Assembly: GCA_001189345.1 (NCBI GenBank)
Contig: LFKV01000015.1
Span: 1 to 64,000 of the forward strand
Direction of reading: 5' to 3'
DNA: 64,000 nucleotides
From: Candidatus Paraburkholderia kirkii
GTDB lineage: Bacteria; Pseudomonadota; Gammaproteobacteria; Burkholderiales; Burkholderiaceae
Shown: positions 1 through 8,834 of the stretch, piece after piece
How positions within the stretch are numbered: position 1 is the stretch's first letter
Layout of the letters: every line of letters begins with the position of its first letter
Notes under the pieces: model-generated
Told to the model about the DNA's origin: nothing
The model's database searches: none
What the model saw: only the letters and a program-made list of their open reading frames with translations
Program-made: the position numbers and the translations under genes

Positions 1-119
1 GTGCATGCGCTCTTCGCGTTCCAGATGATTGCGACCTGAACTGCATGCGACGCAACTTCGCGATCCTCAGCTTCAGATCATCGATGTCGTCGGGCCAGGT
101 CGCTACCGGTCAGATCCAT
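1..119 (-). pseudogene. tnpC: IS66 TnpC transposase, 5' remnant
   Basis: Reading minus from ATG at 119 gives MDLTGSDLARRHR then a stop. The other frame continues with DIDDLKLRIAKLRRMQF, which matches the coiled-coil N-terminus of IS66 TnpC proteins. The two parts do not fit in one frame and residues are missing between them, so the start of the gene has at least one deletion/frameshift. The rest lies outside the window. Confidence 0.7.
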
Positions 120-170
120 GGCAGCAGTTTACGACTGTCTGCTGCACGCGGATCATCAGGTAACTGACGT

Positions 171-518
171 TTACAAAGCGCTGCGCGGGCGTGCTGCCTC
201 GATCGGTTCGCGCCAGTCAAACCCTTCGAGAAGCAGCGCCAGTTGAGCCGTTGTCAGCGCCACAACACCAGTGTCAGCACGTGGCCATGCAAAACGTCCT
301 TTCTCAAGGCGCTTTGCAAACAGACATAGGCCGCCATCGCTCCAGTACAACGCCTTCATAAGGTCACCACGGCGCCCTCTGAAGATAAAAACCTGGCCAC
401 CGTACGGATCCTTCTCAAGCACTGTCTGCACCTTCGCTGCAAGCGCATTAAAGCCGGATCACATGTCAGTGACGCCTGCGGCGATCCAGATCCGCGTATT
501 TGCAGGCAGGCCGATCAT
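171..518 (-). pseudogene. tnpB: IS66 TnpB accessory protein with in-frame stop
   Basis: From ATG at 518 the frame reads MIGLPANTRIWIAAGVTDM, then TGA, then SGFNALAAKVQTVLEKDPYG and onwards to the stop at 171. Intact relatives have Arg at the stop position, so this is probably CGA to TGA. The downstream part (GQVFIFRGRRGDLMK, LLLEGFDWREP) is typical of the IS66 Orf2 family, about 115 residues, and matches the length here. TnpB is needed for IS66 transposition with TnpA and TnpC; its exact role is not settled. Confidence 0.85.
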
Positions 519-570
519 CAGAGAAGCCGCTCGAGTACCAGGCGCAAGATCGTCGCGTCGGGCGTGCCTT

Positions 571-954
571 CTATCCGGACGGAAGTATTGCCGTGCTGAA
601 GCTCAATCCTGCCGCTCGTAGTAACTGGAGCGGCCTGCACAACTTCGTCGAATCCGGCAGATGGTCAGTTGCCCGATCGGGCTGAACATCGACAACAACA
701 GGCAACATGGCCTGCGTCTGAGCATCTTCGACCAGCAGGCCCTGCGCGTACAGTTTGCGCCACGCCCATACCTGGTTGGCATTGACGTTATTGTCGCGGG
801 CGACCCGAGCGACCGAGGCTCCTGGTTCAAATGTCTGCTCGACGACCGTTCGTTTCCATTCCAACGGATGCCGCCGGTTCTGGCGCTTGGCCGGCAATTC
901 GACTGTCTGAGACACTGTATCCATTCTCCGCAGTTCGTGGACACTGTCGGTCAA
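571..954 (-). CDS. tnpA: IS66 TnpA-like helix-turn-helix protein
   Basis: A 127-residue open frame whose middle (WKRTVVEQTFEPGASVARVA, then NNVNANQVWAWRKLY) is the helix-turn-helix region of the IS66/IS3 OrfA type that binds transposon ends. The C-terminal third drifts from the usual family ending and may be frameshifted, because the normal TnpA/TnpB spacing is a few bases and here it is about 50. First gene of the IS66 element. The open frame is seen; activity is doubtful because its partners are broken. Confidence 0.65.
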   Translation of the reverse strand: MTDSVHELRRMDTVSQTVELPAKRQNRRHPLEWKRTVVEQTFEPGASVARVARDNNVNANQVWAWRKLYAQGLLVEDAQTQAMLPVVVDVQPDRATDHLPDSTKLCRPLQLLRAAGLSFSTAILPSG

Positions 955-1024
955 TCGTGTCCGTTGCGACTGATGATTGCATCTTCTACCTAGAACGAGA
1001 CAACGGTACAGATCGAGCGCTTAC

Positions 1025-1262
1025 GGGCGGGCCGCGTGCTGGAGCAGTTGCGCTACACGCCGCCGAAGGCGTTCTGGCAGTGCATCAGGCAGATGCGTCC
1101 GCGCGGCAAGGCGCTGCGCTGGAGCAAGCTGCAGGCTCACGCCGACTATCAGGCGGCGCGCGCTGGTCAGGGAAATGCTCGGCTGATTCGCGATCCTCAA
1201 GACAGCAAACGCCACGATGTCGTGGCGTTTGCTGTCTGTGCGCGGCCGCATGAGAGAACGAT
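1025..1262. other. Flank of IS66 with unrecognised coding remnant and hairpin
   Basis: Between the IS66 end and the response-regulator stop lies a plus-strand stretch that encodes a Lys/Arg-rich peptide (RVLEQLRYTPPKAFWQ, then MRPRGKALRWSKLQ) with no proper start. I do not recognise it. It could be the 3' end of a gene cut by IS66. The right part is a hairpin annotated separately. Confidence 0.35.
1201..1236 (-). terminator. Perfect 17-bp hairpin after the response regulator
   Basis: gacagcaaacgccacga pairs perfectly with the reverse complement across a 2-nt loop. It lies 27 bp after the stop of the minus-strand regulator gene. Neither strand has a following T-run, so it may be a Rho-assisted or mRNA-stabilising hairpin rather than a classical intrinsic terminator. 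Confidence 0.55.
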
Positions 1263-2648
1263 TCAGGACGATTCGAGCTTCATCCGCTGTAGCTTGTTGT
1301 AGAGCGTCTTCGGGCTGATGCCGAGCAAGGTCGCCGCGCGATGCCGCGTGCCGCCGACCGCTTCGAGCGTCGCGCGGATCAGCATGTCCTCGACGTCCGC
1401 GAGCGCGGTGCCGACCGTCACCTGTACGCTGCTGCCGTTCAGGCCGCGGCCGCCCACGTCCACGCGAAGCGTCTCGATGGTCTCGCCCGAGGCGTGATAC
1501 GCGCGCCGCACGCGCTCGCGCAGCTCGCGCACGTTGCCCGGCCACTCGGTCGCGAAGCATTCGCGGATGAACGCCGGACTGATGCGCTTGGGCGATCCGC
1601 TCGTGATCCCGGCGATGTGATTCTCGCGATTCAGCTCGTCGACGAGCGTTTCCGCGATCAATGCGATGTCGTCGTCGCGCTCGCGCAGCGGCGGCAACAG
1701 GATCGACGAAGCCGAGAGCCGCTGGAACAGGTCCTCGCGCATCGCGCCGCTCGCGACCGCTTCGCGCATCGGCGTGCGCGAAGCGGCGATCAGGCGGAAG
1801 TCCGTCATGATGCGGTTGCTGCCGCCCACGCGCATGAAGGTCTGCGAATCGAGCGCACGCAGGAGCGCCTCCTGCTGCGCGGCCGGCAGCGAATCGATCT
1901 GATCGAGGAAGAGCGTGCCGCCGCCCGCCTGCTCGAGCAGGCCCGGCTCGCGATTCTCCGCGCCCGCGAACGCGTTGCGCTCGTGGCCGAAAAGAACGCT
2001 TTCCATCGAGCGCTGGGAGCTGCCGCTGGTGTCGCGCTGGGCGGAGCAATCGAAGGTGACGAGTGGGCCCTTGCGCCGGCGGCTCAATTGATGGATCGTG
2101 CGCGCCGCGATCTTCTTGCTCGTGCCCGGCTCGCCGCAGATCAGCACGGCGGCCTCGGTGGGCGCGGTGTGCTCGATGAGATCGTAGACGTGCTGCATCG
2201 CCGGGCTGCGGCCGACCATGTCGCCGAAGTGGCCGAGCTCGCGCAGCGTCGCGCGCAGCGCCTGGACTTCTTCGGTCAGCTCGTACGGACGGGGAATGCG
2301 TGCGAGCAGGCTGCGCAGGCGCGGAATGTTGACCGGCTTCAGCAGATAGTCCCAGACGCCGTGCCGCAAGCCCTCGATCGCGCTCTCGACCGTCGCGTTG
2401 CCGGTCATCACGATGACGGGCAACGCGCCGTCGGGCGGTTGCGAGGGCAGGCTCGGCAGGAGGTCGAGCCCGCTGCCGTCCGGCAGATTCAGGTCGATCA
2501 GCACGACATCGGGAATGAAGCGCGTCAGCGCGGAGCGGGCCTCGGCGAGCGTCGTCGCGGTGTCGACGGAGAAACCGTCCGCCGTCAGGATCGCGGACAG
2601 GCCGGAGAGGCTATTGGGATCGTCTTCGACAATTAGTGCGTGTGGCAT
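1263..2648 (-). CDS. NtrC-type response regulator with degenerate sigma-54 ATPase motifs
   Basis: 461 residues from ATG 2648, chosen because receiver homology begins immediately (MPHALIVEDD); the frame stays open upstream but reads as low-complexity. Domains: CheY-like receiver (about 1-120, phospho-acceptor Asp52, Lys104), AAA+ central domain (about 145-385) and a Fis-type HTH at the C-terminus (about 417-461). The ATPase motifs are off consensus: Walker A is GEPGTSKK (172-179) instead of GESGTGKE, the sigma-54 contact loop GAFTGA is NAFAGA (225-230), and the Walker B acidic pair is DQ (249-250) instead of DE. Known family members activate sigma-54 promoters by ATP hydrolysis; this one may have lost that ability or work as a DNA-binding regulator. 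No sensor kinase gene is adjacent. Confidence 0.85.
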   Translation of the reverse strand: MPHALIVEDDPNSLSGLSAILTADGFSVDTATTLAEARSALTRFIPDVVLIDLNLPDGSGLDLLPSLPSQPPDGALPVIVMTGNATVESAIEGLRHGVWDYLLKPVNIPRLRSLLARIPRPYELTEEVQALRATLRELGHFGDMVGRSPAMQHVYDLIEHTAPTEAAVLICGEPGTSKKIAARTIHQLSRRRKGPLVTFDCSAQRDTSGSSQRSMESVLFGHERNAFAGAENREPGLLEQAGGGTLFLDQIDSLPAAQQEALLRALDSQTFMRVGGSNRIMTDFRLIAASRTPMREAVASGAMREDLFQRLSASSILLPPLRERDDDIALIAETLVDELNRENHIAGITSGSPKRISPAFIRECFATEWPGNVRELRERVRRAYHASGETIETLRVDVGGRGLNGSSVQVTVGTALADVEDMLIRATLEAVGGTRHRAATLLGISPKTLYNKLQRMKLESS

Positions 2649-2831
2649 GGCGGACCAACGTATCAAAGTGGACTGTAATGCGCCGTCGCTGGATGCGGCG
2701 CCTGGTCGGCGCGGCAGGGAGCTTGGGCGTGTCGTGGGTGGGAAACGGCCTCTCGATCCGGCGCCAGGCGCGCGACCCGCTGCGGTTGTTGTCCTGCGTT
2801 TATTCATTCGTCGTCTGTTTCCGGTAATGCG

Positions 2832-3150
2832 TCATTGCGGCCTGAGGTGCAGATCATTGCTGATGGATTGCACGCCCGGCACGCCGCGCGTCACGGCGAG
2901 CGCCTTCTGGATCTGTACCTCCGAATTCGCATACCCGATAACTGCACGGCGCCGCGATACGTCGCGACGCTCATCGGCAAGGATCTCAGCCCCGGATCCG
3001 CGACGAGCGCGGCGGCGTCGTTCGCCACTTAGCTGGCCGGGGACGCCGACGTGGCCCCCGTCGACTTGCAGCCGGCAGTGAAGGCGAACGCGGGCAAGGC
3101 AAGCGCCCGACGACCAGCAGCCGGCTTTCGATGTAAGACGGGTTACGCAT
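2832..3150 (-). pseudogene. BON-domain lipoprotein, nonsense plus frameshift
   Basis: Minus-strand pieces rebuild a small lipoprotein: a signal with lipobox-like FTAGC followed by KSTGATSASPAS, then TAA, then VANDAAALVADPGLRSLPMS and YRGAVQLSG, a one-base deletion, then YANSEVQIQKALAVTRGV, PGVQSISNDLHL and a TGA at 2832. The last two pieces are a BON (OsmY-type) module. At least three lesions: a frame change in the signal region, the in-frame stop near 3029, and the deletion near 2931. BON lipoproteins bind phospholipid surfaces in the periplasm. It lies upstream of and in line with the response regulator. Confidence 0.75.
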
Positions 3151-3328
3151 GTCGGTTCTGGAAATCCTTGTTTGCCTGATCGAGCAGAAATCGTGCCACG
3201 CAGTTAATTTTTCCGATGCGGACGGCCTCCGCGCGGCATGCGCCGGTCCGTCGTTCGATCGGGATTCGGATTAAGCGGGGTGCGAGCGGTAAAGTTTGCC
3301 TGAATTTGTCAAAAAATTCATGCAAAAG

Positions 3329-3356
3329 AAAAAGCGCCCGCGAGGGGCACTTTTTT
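3329..3356 (-). terminator. Intrinsic terminator of efp
   Basis: On the minus strand AAAAGTGCCC, a CTCGC loop and GGGCGCTTTT form a 10-bp stem (one G-T pair) followed by a T-rich tract. It starts 60 bp after the efp stop codon. Confidence 0.85.
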
Positions 3357-3415
3357 CTGGGCTGGGCGGGACGGTCACCCGTCCGCGCAGCCCGCGCGGT
3401 CAGTCGGGGCGAAGC

Positions 3416-3973
3416 TTACGCGCGGCTGCGATATTCGTTTGTGCGGGTGTCGATTTCGATCTTGTCGCCGATGTTGCAGAAGAGCGGCACTTGCAGTTCG
3501 AAACCCGTGTTCAGCTTGGCGCTCTTCAGCACCTTGCCCGACGACGTGTCGCCCTTGACGGCCGGCTCCGTGTAGACGATCTTGCGGACCAGCGTGGTCG
3601 GCAGTTCGACCGAGATGGCCTTCTCGTTGTAGAACACGACTTCGCAAGCCATGCCGTCTTCGAGGTAGTTGAGTGCGTCGCCCATCATTTCGGCTTCGAC
3701 TTCGTACTGGTTGTAGTCGGCGTCCATGAAGACGTACATCGGGTCGGCGAAGTACGAGTAGGTCACTTTCTTGCGGTCGAGCACGACGACGTCGAATTTG
3801 TCGTCCGCCTTGTACACGGTTTCCATGCCGGCGTTCGTCAGCAGGTTCTTGAACTTCATCTTCACGACCGCGGCGTTGCGGCCCGACTTGTTGTACTCGG
3901 CGCGCTGCACGACCATGGCATCGTTGCCGATCATGACGACGTTGCCGACGCGGAGTTCTTGTGCGGTCTTCAT
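3416..3973 (-). CDS. efp: Translation elongation factor P
   Basis: 185 residues, the normal EF-P length, in three beta-barrel domains. EF-P enters the ribosomal E site and rescues stalling at polyproline stretches. The tip loop reads NKSGRNA with Arg at position 32, the residue that EarP-type organisms rhamnosylate (others use Lys). The rhamnosyltransferase gene earP lies just upstream on the same strand, separated by 239 bp containing a strong hairpin. Start ATG 3973 matches family N-termini ([12 protein letters not shown]). A clear intrinsic terminator follows. Confidence 0.97.
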   Translation of the reverse strand: MKTAQELRVGNVVMIGNDAMVVQRAEYNKSGRNAAVVKMKFKNLLTNAGMETVYKADDKFDVVVLDRKKVTYSYFADPMYVFMDADYNQYEVEAEMMGDALNYLEDGMACEVVFYNEKAISVELPTTLVRKIVYTEPAVKGDTSSGKVLKSAKLNTGFELQVPLFCNIGDKIEIDTRTNEYRSRA

Positions 3974-4032
3974 AAAACTGGGTCCTGTACGAATGGATTT
4001 GGCTTGAATGCCTGGAATTGAATCGATCGGAC

Positions 4033-4069
4033 GGCGGGTGCTGCGTTGATTTTCAGCGCAGCACCCGCC
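4033..4069 (-). promoter_or_regulatory. 13-bp perfect inverted repeat between earP and efp
   Basis: ggcgggtgctgcg and its exact reverse complement flank an 11-nt loop, 60-96 bp upstream of the efp start. There is no T-run on either strand. It may reduce read-through from earP into efp or shape the efp leader; function is inferred only from position. Confidence 0.5.
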
Positions 4070-4212
4070 ATGCGAGAGTGCTTGCTAACGAGGGATCTGC
4101 CTTCTGGTGAATTTGCGGCGCGCCGGATGCCGCCGCGACCTGCTTCCTCGGATAACTATTCACTTTAACTGAGTTTTTGCGTATTTGGCCAGTCGAACGG
4201 CGCGGCCGGAAA

Positions 4213-5373
4213 TCATCGGCGAGTCATGCGCGCGGCGGCGTGCGCGGCGAGGTTGCCCGCCAGATCGCCGACGCTGGCCAGCTCCCCGGCCCAGCGCGCG
4301 GCGCGCGCTTCCAGTGCGGCGCGGTGGCGCCAGAAATCCGTCCAGTCCGGCACGCCCGCGCCGTTCCACGCGTGCCAGAAGCGGGTGATCGCGGCGCGCA
4401 CGGGCGGCGACAGTTCTCGCGTGCAATGCGCGAGCGCGGCGTCGAGTTTCGGCACGTGGGCGTCGTCGGCCTGGGGATAGATGTGCCAGACGAAGGGCTT
4501 TTTTGCCCACTGAGCGCGTACGAAGGAATCCTCGCCGCGCACGAAGTTGATGTCGGCGGCCCCCAGCAACTCGTCGAAACGCGGCTGCTCGACGAAGCCG
4601 AGCGCGTGGGCTTGCAAGGCGCCCGCGCGCGCCGACATGCCGGCCGCGAACCGCGGCAAGCCGAAGAAGCGCGCGAGCGCGCCCGAGATGCGTCCTTCCG
4701 GGACGAGCAGCACGATCGGCGCGTCGCCGCCGCGCCATTGCGCGAGCAGGGCATCGACGGCGGGGTTCTCGTAAGCGAAAAGCGACACGACCGTCTGCCC
4801 ACCGTCCGGCCGCTCGACGCCGACGCGCTTGCGCCACCACGATGCGGCGTCGAAGCGTTCGCGGCGCGCGTCGAGATCGTGCTCCTTCAACACGCCGCCG
4901 GTGCCCGCGCCGAGCCCCGGAAAGAAGAAGCTCTTGTCGAGCGGATAGCGCGGATGCGGCGACGGCCGCATGTGAAAATCGGCGACCCAATCCTCGCCGC
5001 TCAGATACTCGAGATTGATCCACACGGGTCTGGGGTCGCGGCGCGCCATCGCGGCGATGTACGCATGCGGCAGCTCGCACGCGAACGCTTCGATCACGAC
5101 ATCGGCAAGCTGCAGCGTATCGCCCGCGTGCGCGGGCTCGCGCCAGTGCTCGATCACGACGCCCATCGCTTCCTGCCGCGCGAGCGTCGCGTCGACTTCC
5201 GGGCAGAGCGCGTGGAACACGTTCAGGTCGTCGACGAGAAGGCGCACGCGCCAGCCGTGCTCGGCGCGCAACTGCCGCGCGAGGCGCCAGCAGACGCCGA
5301 TGTCGCCGAAATTGTCGATTACCGCGCAGAAGATGTCGCAGGCGAGTTCCGGGGCGGCGGGATGCGGGGACAT
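4213..5373 (-). CDS. earP: EF-P arginine rhamnosyltransferase EarP
   Basis: 386 residues, a GT-B glycosyltransferase of the EarP family (DUF2331). Known EarP enzymes transfer rhamnose from dTDP-beta-L-rhamnose to Arg32 of EF-P, which EF-P needs for activity. Seen here: the N-terminal AVIDNFGDIGVCWRLA motif with Asp20 and Asp24 (acceptor-site aspartates in the family) and the conserved NFVRGEDSFVRAQWA motif (Arg279, Glu281, Asp282), which binds the nucleotide sugar. Start ATG 5373 is divergent from uvrC with a 139-bp shared upstream region. efp follows on the same strand, so enzyme and substrate genes are paired and both intact. Confidence 0.95.
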   Translation of the reverse strand: MSPHPAAPELACDIFCAVIDNFGDIGVCWRLARQLRAEHGWRVRLLVDDLNVFHALCPEVDATLARQEAMGVVIEHWREPAHAGDTLQLADVVIEAFACELPHAYIAAMARRDPRPVWINLEYLSGEDWVADFHMRPSPHPRYPLDKSFFFPGLGAGTGGVLKEHDLDARRERFDAASWWRKRVGVERPDGGQTVVSLFAYENPAVDALLAQWRGGDAPIVLLVPEGRISGALARFFGLPRFAAGMSARAGALQAHALGFVEQPRFDELLGAADINFVRGEDSFVRAQWAKKPFVWHIYPQADDAHVPKLDAALAHCTRELSPPVRAAITRFWHAWNGAGVPDWTDFWRHRAALEARAARWAGELASVGDLAGNLAAHAAARMTRR

Positions 5374-5512
5374 GGGGACGTTGGCGCGCGGCGTAATGTT
5401 CTAAACTGGCGATTCTAGGATACCTTGCGCGGCCCTGGCGCCCGCGCGCATCCCCACGAACGCCTGGCGCCGTGCCCGCCGCCCGCCCGAGACACCTCGC
5501 GATCTTCGCTGC

Positions 5513-7591
5513 ATGGCTGATTCCGCCGCACACGAACCCGCTCAAGCCCCCGATTCCGCGGATTTCGACCCGAAAAAGACGCTCGCGCAGTTGCCGCATC
5601 TGCCCGGCGTGTACCGCTACTACGACGGCGCCGGCGCCGTGCTCTACGTCGGCAAGGCGCGCAATCTGAAGAAGCGCGTGTCGAGCTACTTCACGAAGAC
5701 GCTGCATTCGCCGCGCATCGCGATGATGGTCACGCGCATCCGCAGGATCGAGACCACCGTCACGCGCTCCGAGGCCGAAGCGCTGCTGCTCGAAAACAAT
5801 CTGATCAAGGCGCTCACCCCGCGCTACAACATTCTCTTTCGCGACGACAAGTCGTATCCGTATCTGAAGCTGACGGGTCACAGGTTTCCGCGCATGGCGT
5901 ATTACCGCGGCGCGGTCGACAAGAAGAACCAGTACTTCGGCCCGTTCCCGAGCGCGTGGGCGGTGCGCGAAAGCATCCAGATCCTGCAGCGCGTGTTCCA
6001 GCTGCGCACCTGCGAGGACTCGGTGTTCAACAACCGCACGCGGCCGTGTCTCCTGCATCAGATCGGCCGCTGCACGGCGCCGTGCACGGGCCTCATCAGC
6101 GAGGAGGATTACGCGCGCGACGTGTCGAACGCGTCGTGCTTCCTGCTTGGCCGGCAAGGCGAAGTGATGCGGGAGCTCGAGCAGAAGATGCACGCGTTCG
6201 CCGCCGAGCTCAAGTTCGAGCAGGCCGCGGCGGTGCGCAATCAGATGAGTTCGCTCTCGACCGTACTGCATCAGCAGGCGATCGAAGTCGGCGGCGAGAG
6301 CGACGTCGATATCCTCGCGGTGGTGGCGCTCGGCGGCAAGATCTGCGTGAATCTGGCGATGGTGCGCGGTGGACGGCATCTCGGCGACAAGGCGTATTTC
6401 CCGGCGCACGTCGAAAGCGCGATGGCGCTCGGGGACGAAGACGATCTGCCCGACGTCGCTGACGTCGCCGGCGTCGAAGACGCTCGCCCGGACGCCGCCG
6501 ACGTGCCGCCGTCCGAAGTCGAAGCGATCGTGCAGGCGGCGGAGCAGGACGCCCGCGCCGCCGAATTCCCGGCGGAGGCGAGCGCAGGACTCGAGGCGGA
6601 ATCCGAACCCCGCGAGGGCGCGCTCGAATCCGAAGTGCTCGAGGCGTTCATCGCGCAGCATTACATCGGCAATCGCGTTCCGCCGGTGCTCGTCGTGAGT
6701 CATGCGCCGTCGAGCCGCCAGCTCGTCGATCTGCTGATCGAACAGGCGGGGCACAAGGTCACGCTGCTGCGCCAGCCGCAAGGCCAGAAGCGCGTATGGC
6801 TCTCGATGGCCGAGCAGAACGCGAAGCTCGCGCTCGCGCGGCTGCTGTCGGAGCAGGGCTCGCAACAGGCGCGCACGCGCTCGCTCGCCGAGACCCTCGG
6901 CATGGAGATGGACGACCTCGCGCAACTGCGCATCGAGTGCTTCGACATCAGCCACACGATGGGCGAGGCGACGCAGGCGTCGTGCGTCGTGTATCACCAT
7001 CACAAGATGCAGTCGGGCGAATACCGGCGCTACAACATCACCGGCATCACGCCCGGCGACGACTATGCGGCGATGCGGCAGGTGCTCACCCGCCGCTATG
7101 AGAAGGTGGTGGAGCGGGCCGCCGCGCCCGTCGCCGCGGGCGGCCTGCTTCCGAACATCGTGCTGATCGACGGCGGCAAGGGACAGGTCGAGATCGCGCG
7201 GCAAGTGTTTTCCGAACTCAGGCTCGATCACGGCATGCTGGTGGGCGTCGCGAAGGGAGAAGGGCGCAAGGTCGGGCTCGAAACGCTCGTCTTCGCGGAC
7301 GGGCGGCCCGCGCTTGAGCTCGGCAAGGAAAGCGCGGTGCTGATGCTCGTCGCGCAGATTCGCGACGAAGCGCACCGCTTCGCCATCACCGGCATGCGCG
7401 CCAAGCGGGCGAAGGCGCGCCAGACCTCGCGGCTGGAGGAGCTGGAAGGCGTCGGCGCGAAACGGCGTCAGCGTCTGCTCTCGTGCTTCGGCGGATTGCG
7501 CGGCGTGCAGGCGGCGAGCGTCGAGGACCTGGCGAGCGTCGAAGGTATATCGCTTGCGCTTGCGCAGCAGATCTATCGTCAGTTGCATTGA
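5513..7591 (+). CDS. uvrC: UvrABC excinuclease subunit C
   Basis: 692 residues. UvrC makes both incisions in nucleotide excision repair. The GIY-YIG nuclease domain is at the N-terminus (GVYRYY at 32-37, YVGKARN at 45-51), a UvrB-interacting UVR motif sits near residue 225 ([17 protein letters not shown]), the RNase H-like C-terminal nuclease follows ([26 protein letters not shown]), and helix-hairpin-helix motifs end the protein ([26 protein letters not shown]). An acidic Ala/Glu/Asp-rich linker at about 320-375 is also present in related Burkholderia proteins. Intact. pgsA follows 130 bp downstream as in many proteobacteria. Confidence 0.97.
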   Translation: MADSAAHEPAQAPDSADFDPKKTLAQLPHLPGVYRYYDGAGAVLYVGKARNLKKRVSSYFTKTLHSPRIAMMVTRIRRIETTVTRSEAEALLLENNLIKALTPRYNILFRDDKSYPYLKLTGHRFPRMAYYRGAVDKKNQYFGPFPSAWAVRESIQILQRVFQLRTCEDSVFNNRTRPCLLHQIGRCTAPCTGLISEEDYARDVSNASCFLLGRQGEVMRELEQKMHAFAAELKFEQAAAVRNQMSSLSTVLHQQAIEVGGESDVDILAVVALGGKICVNLAMVRGGRHLGDKAYFPAHVESAMALGDEDDLPDVADVAGVEDARPDAADVPPSEVEAIVQAAEQDARAAEFPAEASAGLEAESEPREGALESEVLEAFIAQHYIGNRVPPVLVVSHAPSSRQLVDLLIEQAGHKVTLLRQPQGQKRVWLSMAEQNAKLALARLLSEQGSQQARTRSLAETLGMEMDDLAQLRIECFDISHTMGEATQASCVVYHHHKMQSGEYRRYNITGITPGDDYAAMRQVLTRRYEKVVERAAAPVAAGGLLPNIVLIDGGKGQVEIARQVFSELRLDHGMLVGVAKGEGRKVGLETLVFADGRPALELGKESAVLMLVAQIRDEAHRFAITGMRAKRAKARQTSRLEELEGVGAKRRQRLLSCFGGLRGVQAASVEDLASVEGISLALAQQIYRQLH

Positions 7592-7721
7592 GATTGAAGC
7601 CGGCGGATGCCGCCCGGCGCCCGCCACGCAGCGCGCAGCGTCCGGTCGCCGCCTTGTGAGCGCGGGATCGACGCGGCACAATGGCGACTCCCCCTACATG
7701 TCCCTCACTCGCTGATCGCCC

Positions 7722-8318
7722 ATGCCGTTCAATCTACCGATCTTCCTGACGTGGCTGCGAATCGTGCTGATTCCGCTCGTGGTGGGCGTGTTCTATTTGC
7801 CGGACATGATGATGAGCCCGGAGCACCGCAACCTGCTCGGCATGATCATCTTCGTGCTCGCCGCGCTCACCGACTGGTTCGACGGCTTTCTCGCGCGCAA
7901 GCTCAATCAGACCTCCGCGTTCGGGGCGTTCCTCGATCCCGTCGCCGACAAGCTGATGGTCACCGCCGCGCTGCTCGTACTCGTGCAGCTGTCGAGGCTG
8001 AACGCGGTGATCGCGCTCGTGATCGTCGGGCGCGAGATCACGATCTCGGCGCTGCGCGAATGGATGGCGCAGATCGGCGCATCGAAGAGCGTCGCGGTGA
8101 ATCAGCTCGGCAAGTTCAAGACCGTGTGCCAGATGGTCGCCATTCCGATGCTGCTGTTCTATGGCCCGCTCAAGATCTTCGGCACCCAATGGGTGATCGA
8201 CACGCGCGTCTGGGGCTTGTGGCTCATCGACGTCGCGGCGTTCCTCACCGTCTGGTCGATGCTCTACTACATGAAGCTCGCGTGGCCGCAGATTCGCGAG
8301 CGCGGCGGCATGCTCTAG
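7722..8318 (+). CDS. pgsA: Phosphatidylglycerophosphate synthase
   Basis: 198 residues with several membrane segments. It converts CDP-diacylglycerol and glycerol-3-phosphate to phosphatidylglycerophosphate, the first committed step of anionic phospholipid synthesis. The CDP-alcohol phosphotransferase signature D-G-x2-A-R-x8-G-x3-D-x3-D is complete: DGFLARKLNQTSAFGAFLD followed by PVAD. Start ATG 7722 gives the usual hydrophobic N-terminus (MPFNLPIFLTWLRI). It lies between uvrC and the tRNA-Gly/tRNA-Cys genes. Confidence 0.96.
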   Translation: MPFNLPIFLTWLRIVLIPLVVGVFYLPDMMMSPEHRNLLGMIIFVLAALTDWFDGFLARKLNQTSAFGAFLDPVADKLMVTAALLVLVQLSRLNAVIALVIVGREITISALREWMAQIGASKSVAVNQLGKFKTVCQMVAIPMLLFYGPLKIFGTQWVIDTRVWGLWLIDVAAFLTVWSMLYYMKLAWPQIRERGGML

Positions 8319-8402
8319 ATCGGGCGAATGGTATCGAGCGGACGCGGAGCGGGCACATCGCGAAAAATTGCGTCGAACCGGAAAAATCCTCTCACAAAAC
8401 AG

Positions 8403-8431
8403 TTGACAGGCTTCTTTAGGTTCTGCATAAT
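8403..8431 (+). promoter_or_regulatory. Sigma-70-type promoter for the tRNA genes
   Basis: TTGACA (8403-8408) and CATAAT (8426-8431) are separated by exactly 17 bp and lie about 65 bp upstream of tRNA-Gly. This is the best consensus promoter seen in the window. Confidence 0.75.
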
Positions 8432-8493
8432 CTCGCATCACTGATGCACGGCGCGGCGTAACAAGCGAAGCAGCAGAGAGCGCGGTAGCAAAT

Positions 8494-8569
8494 GCGGGAG
8501 TAGCTCAGTTGGTAGAGCGCAACCTTGCCAAGGTTGAGGTCGCGAGTTCGAGACTCGTCTCCCGCTCCA
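8494..8569 (+). tRNA. tRNA-Gly(GCC)
   Basis: Cloverleaf: acceptor gcgggag/ctcccgc, D-arm gctc...gagc, anticodon stem caacc/ggttg with loop ttgccaa (anticodon GCC at 8527-8529), T-arm with ttcgaga loop, and encoded CCA at the end. Confidence 0.97.
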
Positions 8570-8572
8570 GTC

Positions 8573-8597
8573 AAAGGGGAAGCCAAGCTTCCCTTTT
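8573..8597 (+). terminator. Hairpin with T-run between the two tRNAs
   Basis: gggaagc, a 3-nt loop and gcttccc are followed by five T residues directly after tRNA-Gly. It could end or attenuate the tRNA-Gly transcript, or serve as a processing site before tRNA-Cys. Confidence 0.65.
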
Positions 8598-8645
8598 TGT
8601 TTGGTGAACTAGCCGGCGTAATGACCGGTAGCCGGAACCGCTTAC

Positions 8646-8719
8646 GGCGCGGTAGCAAAGCGGTTATGCAGCGGCCTGCAAAGTCGTTTAGACCGGTTCG
8701 ACTCCGGTCCGCGCCTCCA
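8646..8719 (+). tRNA. tRNA-Cys(GCA)
   Basis: Acceptor ggcgcgg/ccgcgcc, anticodon loop ctgcaaa with GCA at 8678-8680, T-loop ttcgact, encoded CCA. The gly-cys tRNA pair after pgsA resembles the enterobacterial glyW-cysT order. Confidence 0.95.
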
Positions 8720-8722
8720 CTC

Positions 8723-8755
8723 GAAAGCCCTGACTCGTCAGGGCTTTTTCTTTTT
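8723..8755 (+). terminator. Intrinsic terminator after tRNA-Cys
   Basis: aaagccctga pairs with tcagggcttt across a 4-nt loop and is followed by a T-rich tract. Confidence 0.9.
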
Positions 8756-8834
8756 CGGACGGCGGCGCGCCACGGATTTTTCGCGTGCGTTCGCCGCGCG
8801 GCATAATCTCAGTACTCTCCGCATCCCGATCCCC

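Larger units (their letters stand above)
1..1024 (-). mobile_element. IS66-family element, degraded, cut by the left window edge
   Basis: The three gene products typical of IS66 elements lie in order on the minus strand: TnpA-like (571-954), TnpB-like (171-518) and the first codons of TnpC (from 119 down). The outer end is probably at 1024, where the minus strand begins GTAAGCG, the usual IS66 terminus. The element continues beyond position 1, so its other end and any target duplication cannot be checked. tnpB carries an in-frame stop and tnpC is shifted and internally deleted, so this copy is not autonomous. Confidence 0.85.

Noticed and set aside
1201-1236. CRISPR repeat or IS terminal repeat
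   Set aside because: A single hairpin, not repeated elsewhere in the window; CRISPR-like arrays are absent throughout.
3143-3325. Short minus-strand frame upstream of the BON pseudogene
   Set aside because: Composition is not gene-like; it lies between the efp terminator and the pseudogene.
4160-7681. 1173-codon open frame on the minus strand
   Set aside because: Antisense shadow of uvrC and wrong-frame reading of earP; Arg/His/Ala-rich with no domain, a common high-GC artefact.
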